Shown: piece after piece, positions 46,566 through 53,574 of the stretch
Layout: each line of letters starts with the position of its first letter
How positions within the stretch are numbered: position 1 is the first letter of the stretch
Source of the DNA: Lentisphaerota bacterium
GTDB lineage: Bacteria; Verrucomicrobiota; Kiritimatiellia; UBA8416; VGWI01
Reading direction: 5' to 3'
Assembly (NCBI GenBank): GCA_016873655.1
Contig: VGWI01000008.1
Coordinates: forward strand, 1-53,574
DNA: 53,574 nt
Notes under the pieces: generated by a model
The model's input: the letters and a program-made list of their open reading frames with translations, nothing else
What the model was told of the DNA's origin: nothing
Databases searched by the model: none
Position numbers and translations under genes: made by a program

Positions 46566-48584
46566 ATGAGAGACGTACCTGTCGGCGACGTACGCAGCTT
46601 CGCAATCCTGGGCCACACGGGCAGCGGCAAGACGACGCTGGTTGACTCGCTTCTCTTCAAGATGGGCGAGTGCGACCGCGCCGGGGCCGTGACCAACGGC
46701 AGTAGCCTGGCGGACTACACGAACGAAGAGAAGAACCACAAGATCACCATCTTCCCGAAACCGTTCGAGGGCATCTACAAGAACCCCGCCGGCCGCAGCT
46801 ACAGCCTCGTCTTCATCGACACACCGGGATACGCCGACTTCTTCGGCCACATGGTTGCAGCCTGCCACGCGGTCGAAACGGGACTCATCGTCGTCGACGC
46901 GTCGGCTGGCGTACAGGTCGGCACGCGCCGCGCATGGCGCTGCTGCAGCAACCTCGGCCTTGCCAAGGCCGTTGTCGTTACGGGCCTGGACAGGGAAAAC
47001 GCCAGCTTTGACCGCGCCGTGCAGAAGATCCAGGAGGTCTTCGGCGGAGCGTGCGTGCCGGTTACGGTCCCATCCGCAGATGGCGGAATCGTGGACGTGA
47101 TGGGCGACAACGTGCCGGACTCCATGAAGAATGCCGCGGAAGAAACCAGGAACCGGCTGGTCGAGCTCGCGGCGGAGACCGATGAAGAACTCACCGAAAA
47201 GTACATCGGCGGCGAGGAACTGACCACGGAGGAAATCTCCCGCGGACTCGAAGCGGCATCGCTCAGCGGCGGATTCGTGCCGGTGTTCGCCTGCAAGCCG
47301 CTCAAGGACGTCGGCCTTAACGAACTGATGGAAGGCATCGCGCGATACACGCCGCACCCGCGGGTTCACCAGGACGCGGAAGGCAGGGATATCCCGAACG
47401 CGGCGGACGCCCCGTTCGTCGGCTATGTGTGGCGCTCCATGCAGGATCCGTTCGTGGGCCAGCTCAGTTTCGTCAGGGTGCTCGCAGGGACGCTGAAAGG
47501 CGACAGCGAAGTCCTCAACGCATCGAAGGACCATAAGGAACGGTTCTCCGCGATCATGTCAATGAAGGGCCGCACCCAGACGCCCGTTGCATCCGCGGGG
47601 CCCGGCGACATCGTGGCCATCCCGAAGCTGAAGGCAACCGAAGCCGGGGACACCCTCTGCGCCGTGGGCTCAAAAGTCGTCTGCAAGCGGATCAACTTCC
47701 CGAAAGCCGTCACCACCATGGCGGTGCACGCCAAGACGCAGGCCGACGAGGACAAGCTCAGCGTCGCGCTGGCGCGCGTCTCGCAGGAAGACCCGACCCT
47801 CAAGATCGAGCGCAACAAGGAGACGAAGGAAACACTGATCTCCGGCCTCGGCGACGTGCATGTCGAAATTGCCGTCGAACTGATGAAGAGCCGCAGCAAC
47901 GCCGAAGTCACTCTCACGGAGCCCAGAATGCCCTACCGTGAAACCGTGACGGCGGTCGGCGAGGGCCACTACAAACACAAGAAGCAGTCCGGCGGCCGCG
48001 GCCAGTACGGCGAAGTCTACCTGCGCATCATGCCGAAACGGGCCGATGAGGAGGACTGGTTCGTCGACAAAATCGTGGGCGGCGCCATCCCGGGCAACTT
48101 CCTTCCGGCCATTCAGAAAGGCCTTCTCGAAGGTATGCAATCCGGCGCAGTGGCCGGCTACCCCGTGACCAACGTCAAGGTCGAGGTATACGACGGTTCC
48201 TACCACGACGTGGACTCGTCTGAAATCGCATTCAAGATCGCCGGTTCCCGCGCGATGAAGGACGGCATGACAAAGGCCAAGCCTGTCCTGCTGGAGCCGA
48301 TAATGAAGGTGCGGGTTACCATTCCGGACTCGAACATGGGCGACATTAACGGCGACCTCAACCACAAGCGCGGCAGGATCCTCGGCGTGGAACCGGAAGC
48401 GGGCATGCAAACCATAGTCGCCGACGTCCCTCTCGCGGAACTGAACCGCTATGCGGCCGAGCTGCGCAGCATGACCGGCGGACAGGGCAGCTTCGAAATG
48501 GAGTTCTCCCGTTACGACATCGTGCCTTCGAACATCGCGCAGAAGATCATTGCCGAGTCCGACCGGCAGAAGGAGGAGGAATAG
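46566..48584 (+). CDS. Elongation factor G-like GTPase (EF-G II type)
   Basis: A 672-residue translational GTPase of the EF-G family. G1 is G-H-T-G-S-G-K-T at 16-23 and G3 is D-T-P-G-Y-A-D-F at 85-92. The G2 region reads E-E-K-N-H-K-I-T-I, without the R-G-I-T-I of canonical EF-G, which fits EF-G II paralogues. G4, normally N-K-x-D, is T-G-L-D at 139-142. Domains II-V follow (R-M-P-Y-R-E-T-V, then G-R-G-Q-Y-G-E-V and the domain V motif). The start ATG 46566 is at the family N-terminus. It overlaps the next gene by its stop. Likely a specialised role in translation or recycling; no fusA operon context (rpsL, rpsG, tuf) is here. Confidence 0.9.
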   Translation: MRDVPVGDVRSFAILGHTGSGKTTLVDSLLFKMGECDRAGAVTNGSSLADYTNEEKNHKITIFPKPFEGIYKNPAGRSYSLVFIDTPGYADFFGHMVAACHAVETGLIVVDASAGVQVGTRRAWRCCSNLGLAKAVVVTGLDRENASFDRAVQKIQEVFGGACVPVTVPSADGGIVDVMGDNVPDSMKNAAEETRNRLVELAAETDEELTEKYIGGEELTTEEISRGLEAASLSGGFVPVFACKPLKDVGLNELMEGIARYTPHPRVHQDAEGRDIPNAADAPFVGYVWRSMQDPFVGQLSFVRVLAGTLKGDSEVLNASKDHKERFSAIMSMKGRTQTPVASAGPGDIVAIPKLKATEAGDTLCAVGSKVVCKRINFPKAVTTMAVHAKTQADEDKLSVALARVSQEDPTLKIERNKETKETLISGLGDVHVEIAVELMKSRSNAEVTLTEPRMPYRETVTAVGEGHYKHKKQSGGRGQYGEVYLRIMPKRADEEDWFVDKIVGGAIPGNFLPAIQKGLLEGMQSGAVAGYPVTNVKVEVYDGSYHDVDSSEIAFKIAGSRAMKDGMTKAKPVLLEPIMKVRVTIPDSNMGDINGDLNHKRGRILGVEPEAGMQTIVADVPLAELNRYAAELRSMTGGQGSFEMEFSRYDIVPSNIAQKIIAESDRQKEEE

Positions 48585-49528
48585 TCCCCGGCACACAGGG
48601 TAATCCCCTCGCCCGCTGCAGGCTCTGCCCGCGGGAATGCGGAGCGGATCGCCTTGCCGGGAAACCCGGGTTCTGCCGGGCGGGGGCGCGGCCGGAAGTG
48701 TTCAGATTCGGCGCGCACAACGGGGAAGAACCGCCCGTCTCCGGTTCCCGCGGATCAGGAACTGTGTTCTTCAGCCGCTGCACCCTGGAATGCCTTTACT
48801 GCCAGAACCACCCGTGGAGCCAGGGCGGTGAAGGCGCACAGACCGATGCGGCGGGGCTCGCCGGCATGTTCCGGCTGCTGCGCGACGAAGGCTGCCATAA
48901 CTGGAACCTCGTCAGCCCGACGCCATGGCTGCCGATGATAGAGGCGGCCATTGACGAGGTGCGCGGCGACGCGGCGGGGAGTCTGCCGGTGGTGTACAAC
49001 ACCAGCGGATTCGAAAGGCCGGAAGTGCTGGAAAGGTACGCCGGGCTCGCGGACGTGTACTTGACGGACATGCGATACTCCCGGCCCGAAACGGCCGCCG
49101 AGGGATCCGGCCGTGCCGATTATGCGCAGGCGGCGCGGGCGGCGCTGCTGAAAATGATCGAGCTGCGCGGGCAGCTTGTGGTTGACGGAAACGGGCTGGC
49201 GTTGTCCGGCCTGATATGCAGGCTGCTTGTCCTGCCGGGCCGGGCCGACGAAGCGCAGGAGAACCTGCGCTGGCTGGCCGCTGAGGCCGGGACCGGCGTG
49301 GCGATCAGCGTGATGGCGCAGTATACTCCCGCGCACAGAGCGCCGGGGCTGCCCGGATGGAATACGCGCGTGGGCCGCGCCGAGTACGAGGCCGTTTGCT
49401 CCACGGTCGAGGAGCTTGGGTTCGAGAACGGATGGATGCAGGAGTGGGGCGGGGAAAGCCCGACTGAACTGATAGGATACAACATGCCGGCGGCGGTGCC
49501 GGCAGCAAGGGCTAACGCCGGCGCATGA
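48581..49528 (+). CDS. Radical SAM protein of the PflX (COG1313) type
   Basis: Iron-sulfur SAM enzyme related to pyruvate-formate-lyase-activating proteins, physiological substrate unknown. The core cluster motif C-x3-C-x2-C is at C67, C71, C74 (S-R-C-T-L-E-C-L-Y-C-Q-N). Before it lies the family N-terminal Cys region C13-R-L-C16-P-R-E-C20 with C32, and G-E-E-P-P. The first canonical start, GTG 48698, would remove this Cys region. In frame upstream the only plausible site is ATA 48581, which overlaps the EF-G stop (ATAG) and has AGGAGG four bases upstream. The start is therefore uncertain. The gene is coupled to the EF-G II gene. Confidence 0.75.
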   Translation: MVPGTQGNPLARCRLCPRECGADRLAGKPGFCRAGARPEVFRFGAHNGEEPPVSGSRGSGTVFFSRCTLECLYCQNHPWSQGGEGAQTDAAGLAGMFRLLRDEGCHNWNLVSPTPWLPMIEAAIDEVRGDAAGSLPVVYNTSGFERPEVLERYAGLADVYLTDMRYSRPETAAEGSGRADYAQAARAALLKMIELRGQLVVDGNGLALSGLICRLLVLPGRADEAQENLRWLAAEAGTGVAISVMAQYTPAHRAPGLPGWNTRVGRAEYEAVCSTVEELGFENGWMQEWGGESPTELIGYNMPAAVPAARANAGA

Positions 49529-49555
49529 CGCCGGCAGTTCGAAGGAGAGGCGGAT

Positions 49556-50314
49556 ATGAGCGGTCACAGTAAGTGGGCAACCATCAAGCACAAGAAGGGC
49601 GCAGCCGATGCCAAGCGCGGCAAGGCCTTCAGCAAGATAGCCAAGGAACTGATGGTCGAGGCCAAGCGCGGAGGCAGTAATCCGGATATGAACGCCGGAC
49701 TGCGCGCGCTGATCCAGAAGGCCAAAAGCGTGAACATGCCGGGCGACAACATCGACCGCGCAATCAAGAAGGGCGCAGGCGAGCTTGAAGGCGCAACCTT
49801 CGAGGAAATCGTTTACGAAGGCTACGCTGGCGGCGGAGTGGGCATCGTGATCAAGGTGCTCACGGACAACCGCAACCGCGCGGCGGCCGAAATCCGCCAC
49901 ATACTCACGAAGCACGGGGCGAGCCTCGCCGGACAGGGCGCAGTCACCCGCGGGTTCGAGCGCAAGGGCCAGATATACGTCGGCGCCGACAAAGCGAAGG
50001 AAGAAAGCCTCATGGAGATCGTCCTCGAAGCCGGCGCGGAAGACATGCAGCCCGACGACGACAGCTTCGAGATACTGACCGACCCCGCCTCGTTCCTCGC
50101 GGTTACCGAAGCGCTGGACAAGGCGGGCATCAAGCCGGACAGCGCGGAAATCGCGATGATCCCCACACTCCAGGTCCCTGTCACGGACAAGGGAACAGCT
50201 TCCTCCGTCATGAAGCTTATCGGGGAGCTGGAGGATAACGACGACGTCCAGGATGTCTTCACGAACATGGACTTGTCGGACGAGATCCTCAAACAGATCG
50301 AGAACGCCGGCTGA
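49556..50314 (+). CDS. yebC: YebC/PmpR-family DNA-binding regulatory protein
   Basis: A 252-residue protein of the YebC/TACO1 family; some members bind DNA as regulators and others help ribosomes through polyproline or problematic sequences. Starts M-S-G-H-S-K-W-A-T-I-K-H-K-K, as in the family; then I-A-K-E-L-M-V-E-A-K-R-G-G, and the second and third domains with Y-E-G-Y-A-G-G-G-V and P-D-D-D-S-F-E. GGAG lies upstream of the ATG. It precedes ruvC by 46 bp, a common neighbourhood (yebC-ruvCAB). Confidence 0.97.
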   Translation: MSGHSKWATIKHKKGAADAKRGKAFSKIAKELMVEAKRGGSNPDMNAGLRALIQKAKSVNMPGDNIDRAIKKGAGELEGATFEEIVYEGYAGGGVGIVIKVLTDNRNRAAAEIRHILTKHGASLAGQGAVTRGFERKGQIYVGADKAKEESLMEIVLEAGAEDMQPDDDSFEILTDPASFLAVTEALDKAGIKPDSAEIAMIPTLQVPVTDKGTASSVMKLIGELEDNDDVQDVFTNMDLSDEILKQIENAG

Positions 50315-50360
50315 GTGTCCGGCCGGCGCTGCCGCGCCGGAAACACGGCCGCCATACCGC

Positions 50361-50864
50361 ATGCGCGTACTGGGCATTGACACCTCGCTCCGTTCGACGG
50401 GCGTGGGAGTCGTCGAGAGCGTCGGATCCAGCCTCAGGGCTGTCGACTTCCGCGTGCTCCGTACAGGAAGCGCGCTGCGGGTCTCCGCGTGCCTTCTGGC
50501 CATCGACCGCGGCATCCGTGAAATCATTGACTCAACCCGGCCCGACGCGGCGGCCATCGAAGGCGCTTTCTTCTGCAAGAACGCCCGCACTTCCATGGTT
50601 CTGGGCGAGGCGCGCGGCGTCGCCATCGCCGCCTGCGCCGCATCCGGCATCCCGGTCTTCGAGTATGCCCCGCGCCGCGTAAAGCAGGCGGTCGCCGGAT
50701 TCGGAGCAGCGTCCAAAGAGCAGATCCAGGCGATGGTCTCGCGCCTGCTCGGGCTGGACAAGGCGCCGGCCGCCGATGCGGCCGACGCGCTCGCGCTCGC
50801 CGTATGCCACATAAACGGCCTGAGCACACGCGCCATCTACGGCGAAGAAGACGGCCGGGTCTGA
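50361..50864 (+). CDS. ruvC: Holliday junction resolvase RuvC
   Basis: Endonuclease that cuts Holliday junctions after RuvAB migration. The 167-residue product has the DEDD active site: D7 in L-G-I-D-T-S, E67 in A-I-E-G-A-F-F, and D139/D142 in A-A-D-A-A-D-A-L. K-Q-A-V-A-G is also typical. The start at ATG 50361 gives the family N-terminus. ruvA is 257 bp further on, an unusually long gap filled with hairpins. Confidence 0.96.
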   Translation: MRVLGIDTSLRSTGVGVVESVGSSLRAVDFRVLRTGSALRVSACLLAIDRGIREIIDSTRPDAAAIEGAFFCKNARTSMVLGEARGVAIAACAASGIPVFEYAPRRVKQAVAGFGAASKEQIQAMVSRLLGLDKAPAADAADALALAVCHINGLSTRAIYGEEDGRV

Positions 50865-51121
50865 ACGCCCCGTCATCTTGACGACGTGTAGGGCCGGTAC
50901 TCGCACCGCGCCCATTTGCGTCGCCCTTCGTGCGACGGCTACAGAACCGGACCTGTAGCAGCGCCACGAAGGGGCGCTCGGGGAAGCAACCCGGCCTCTG
51001 CAAGCAGAGGCCCTGCGCCAGGAAGAACAGAAAGGACTGTCGCCATACTGGCCGAGCCAGTGCTTGCTTCCGCCGCGTCGGCGGGTACTATTCACCCGTT
51101 CCGTCATCTGCTGGAGGTGGA
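50865..51121 (+). other. Structured ruvC-ruvA intergenic region
   Basis: A 257-bp gap with several hairpins: an imperfect long-range stem (50890-50898 with 50946-50954), enclosed CGTCGC/GCGACG (50919-50937), GCGCC/GGCGC (50961-50977), and a strong 8-bp stem with CAAG loop (50993-51012). A promoter for ruvAB follows at 51064-51091. No protein gene is supported. Confidence 0.45.
51064..51091 (+). promoter_or_regulatory. Promoter of ruvA-ruvB
   Basis: TTGCTT (51064-51069), 16 bp, TACTAT (51086-51091). The spacer itself is an inverted repeat (CCGCCG-CGT-CGGCGG). Predicted start near 51098, 24 nt before ruvA. Confidence 0.5.
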
Positions 51122-51727
51122 ATGATTTCCTTCTTGCGCGGCGTGCTGGTAGAGAAACAACCGACGCGTGTCGTCATTGACGCGCACGGAGTCGGCTACG
51201 AGATATTCATTCCTCTGAGCACCTACGACAAGCTCCCGGAAAAAGGCGCGGAGTGCATCCTCCTCACCCATGACCACGTGCGCGAGGACGCGCGCCTCCT
51301 CTACGGGTTCGCGACGGAACCCGAACGGGCCATGTTCAACCTCCTGATAGACGTCAGCGGAATCGGCCCGAAACTCGCCGTGACGGCGCTGAGCGGCCTG
51401 TCCGTGCGCGAAATCCAGGCGGCGATCGTGCAAGCCGATGTCAAGCGGCTGAGCGGAGTTTCCGGAATAGGCCGCAAGACGGCCGAACGCATCGTTGTTG
51501 AACTGAAAGACAGGATAACACCTGGCGCAGCCCTGGAAGCGGTTGCGGGCGCGACGGCGGACATCAGCAAGGACCACCGCCTCCGAGACGCGGCGCTCGC
51601 GCTGGCGGCACTCGGCTACAAGCAGGACGCCGCGGCCAAGCGAGTGATGGGTGTCGCGGACGCCGGGATACCCGACACGATGACCGTTGAAGACATAATC
51701 AAACGCGCTCTCGGCGGGCTGGGCTGA
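51122..51727 (+). CDS. ruvA: Holliday junction branch migration protein RuvA
   Basis: Tetrameric junction-binding protein that loads RuvB. The 201-residue product has an OB-fold N-terminus ([17 protein letters not shown]), tandem helix-hairpin-helix motifs ([10 protein letters not shown] and [11 protein letters not shown]), and the C-terminal RuvB-binding domain (A-L-A-A-L-G-Y). ATG 51122 has GGAGG seven bases upstream. One base separates its stop from ruvB. Confidence 0.97.
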   Translation: MISFLRGVLVEKQPTRVVIDAHGVGYEIFIPLSTYDKLPEKGAECILLTHDHVREDARLLYGFATEPERAMFNLLIDVSGIGPKLAVTALSGLSVREIQAAIVQADVKRLSGVSGIGRKTAERIVVELKDRITPGAALEAVAGATADISKDHRLRDAALALAALGYKQDAAAKRVMGVADAGIPDTMTVEDIIKRALGGLG

Positions 51728-51728
51728 C

Positions 51729-52745
51729 ATGGACCGCACCGTTGACACGATGAACAAGCCGGACCGCGAGTTCGAAACAGGACTGCGCCCGCTCTCGTTC
51801 GAGGATTTCACCGGCCAGCGCAAGGTGCGCGAGCGGCTTGAGCTCGCAGTACAGGCGGCAAAAGCGCGCGGCGACGTGCTCGACCACGTCCTTCTTTCCG
51901 GACCGCCGGGCCTCGGCAAAACCACCCTCGCCCATATCATCGCCCAGGCGATGGGCGTGAACATCAAGGTCACATCCGGGCCCGTCGTGGACAAGCCGGG
52001 CGACCTCGCCGGCCTTCTCACCAGTATCGAGCGCGGCGACGTCCTCTTCATCGACGAGATACACCGGATGCAGAAGTCGGTCGAGGAGTACCTCTACGCC
52101 GCAATGGAGGACTTCGTTCTCGACATCATGATAGACCAAGGCCCCCATGCCCGTTCAGTGCGGCTGGAACTGCCGAGATTCACTCTGATCGGCGCCACGA
52201 CCAGGAGCGGCCTCATCTCGTCGCCGCTTCGGTCGCGGTTCGGCCTGACAAACAGACTCGACTACTATGGAGTTGACGACCTCTGCAGGATCGTCGAACG
52301 ATCCGCACGTATTCTGAATGTCGAAATAGAGGCCGACGGCACAAGCGAGATCGCCGCCCGGTCACGCGGCACACCACGCATAGTAAACAACCTACTGCGC
52401 CGCGTTCGCGATTTCGCGCAGGTCCGCGCCGACAACAAGATCACCCGCAGCGTTGCGGACCAGGCCCTCGCAATGCTCGAAATAGACAAGCACGGCCTCG
52501 ACGAAATGGACAAGCGCATCCTCGAGAACCTCATCCATAAGTTCGCCGGCGGCCCGGTCGGGCTCAGTTCACTGGCCGTCTCCGCCGGAGAAGAGCCTGA
52601 CACCATCGAGGAAGTCTACGAACCCTACCTGATCCAGGAAGGCTATATCGCCCGCACACCGAAAGGCCGCATCGCCACGGAGCTCTGCTACCGCCGCCTC
52701 GGCCTCCAACCCCGCCCAGACCGCCAAGGCGTGTTGGACCTGTGA
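51729..52745 (+). CDS. ruvB: Holliday junction branch migration helicase RuvB
   Basis: AAA+ motor of branch migration. The 338-residue product has Walker A G-P-P-G-L-G-K-T at 58-65 and Walker B F-I-D-E-I-H at 107-112. Sensor motif L-I-G-A-T-T-R-S-G and the arginine finger region S-P-L-R-S-R-F-G are present. The winged-helix C-terminal domain ([17 protein letters not shown]) is complete. One base after ruvA, thus translationally coupled. Confidence 0.98.
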   Translation: MDRTVDTMNKPDREFETGLRPLSFEDFTGQRKVRERLELAVQAAKARGDVLDHVLLSGPPGLGKTTLAHIIAQAMGVNIKVTSGPVVDKPGDLAGLLTSIERGDVLFIDEIHRMQKSVEEYLYAAMEDFVLDIMIDQGPHARSVRLELPRFTLIGATTRSGLISSPLRSRFGLTNRLDYYGVDDLCRIVERSARILNVEIEADGTSEIAARSRGTPRIVNNLLRRVRDFAQVRADNKITRSVADQALAMLEIDKHGLDEMDKRILENLIHKFAGGPVGLSSLAVSAGEEPDTIEEVYEPYLIQEGYIARTPKGRIATELCYRRLGLQPRPDRQGVLDL

Positions 52746-52914
52746 CAGCCGGTCTCTAACGCTCGTGCGTCAATCGACGACTTGCGCCACCCTGTCCCAT
52801 GTCGCCGACGCAGACATTGCCGGCACAGACTCTTCACGATAGTTGTATCCCGTTGCATTGCCGCTCTTTGCGTGCGCGCCTGAGCCATGACAAAACAATT
52901 GGTGGCATGCATCG

Positions 52915-52933
52915 TGCTCAAGTACGGCGAGCA
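52915..52933. promoter_or_regulatory. Weak CIRCE-like inverted repeat upstream of dnaK
   Basis: TGCTC, nine bases, GAGCA, located 40 bp before the dnaK ATG. The 9-nt spacer and CTC-N9-GAG core are those of CIRCE (HrcA operator), but the outer halves do not match consensus. Confidence 0.25.
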
Positions 52934-52969
52934 ATTCTTGCGATTGGATAAGACCGCCGGAGGATGTGA

Positions 52970-53574
<605 letters not shown>

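Noticed and set aside
48755-50836. 693-codon open frame on the minus strand across the radical SAM gene, yebC and ruvC
   Set aside because: Opposite three well-supported genes; composition biased to A, R, H and G with no recognisable domain. A shadow frame.

Overview
The window looks like a chromosome segment of a high-GC, outer-membrane bacterium, probably of the Planctomycetes-Verrucomicrobia-Chlamydiae (PVC) assemblage, with a Kiritimatiellota, Lentisphaerota or Omnitrophota-like lineage as the best guess. The reasons are: lipopolysaccharide genes (gmhA, waaF, lpxK), a TolC/CusB-type efflux pair and type IV pilus or type II secretion ATPases in the same genome as a Firmicutes/Chlamydia-style McsA-McsB-ClpC arginine-phosphorylation proteolysis operon; tandem GYF-like domains; calcium-binding 'DxDxDG' repeats joined to an RHS module; and a rpsP-trmD-rplS-rnhB-yraN ribosomal operon without rimM. 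No tool-based taxonomy was possible; the 16S gene at 25785-27357 would settle it.

Layout. 1-1950 (minus): metal-efflux operon (28-residue leader ORF, tolC-like, cusB-like, the last cut by the window edge). 2387-3819 (plus): TauE/SafE permease and a translationally coupled small membrane protein. 3834-6357 (minus): rpsP-trmD-rplS-rnhB-yraN. 6464-10684 (minus): tRNA-Leu(CAG)-mcsA-mcsB-clpC. 10758-12268 (minus): gmhA and an exported protein of unknown function. 12507-16052 (plus): dnaE. 16128-21214 (plus): two adjacent paralogous GYF-like/coiled-coil proteins and a one-pass membrane coiled-coil protein, facing a LysM lipoprotein (21186-21743, minus). 21798-27652 (minus): a complete rRNA operon 16S-tRNA-Ala-tRNA-Ile-23S-5S with an UP-element promoter, boxA-like sites and an intrinsic terminator. 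27689-28796 (minus): a decayed MalK-type ABC ATPase pseudogene. 28936-29670: pyrF. 29737-37959: pilus/secretion cluster (ExeA-like ATPase, GspB-like protein, hybrid sensor kinase, TPR-MshEN protein, PilB/GspE, PilC/GspF). A small palindromic-ended element (31271-31449) sits between the GspB-like gene and the kinase. 38048-39361 (minus): Y-family polymerase. 39754-40071: RRM protein with a long leader. 40083-44812 (minus): lpxK-waaF-murJ-rhomboid envelope operon. 45266-46458 (minus): broken RHS gene. 46566-49528: EF-G II and a radical SAM protein. 49556-52745: yebC-ruvC-ruvA-ruvB. 52973-53574: start of dnaK.

How the genes fit together. The McsA-McsB-ClpC set carries every catalytic and allosteric signature visible by eye, so regulated proteolysis by phospho-arginine tagging is expected to work here. 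The envelope genes agree on a diderm cell with heptose-containing LPS and peptidoglycan. The secretion cluster encodes both cytoplasmic motor and inner-membrane platform, with an accessory TPR-MshEN protein and a PAS-GAF-PAS hybrid kinase inserted. The most plausible undescribed system is the 16128-21214 trio: two paralogues, each with two GYF-like modules and several hundred residues of coiled coil, transcribed from a good promoter and followed by a membrane-anchored coiled-coil partner. A structured intergenic block between ruvC and ruvA, and a radical SAM gene whose conserved Cys-rich N-terminus lies upstream of any canonical start codon, also deserve attention.
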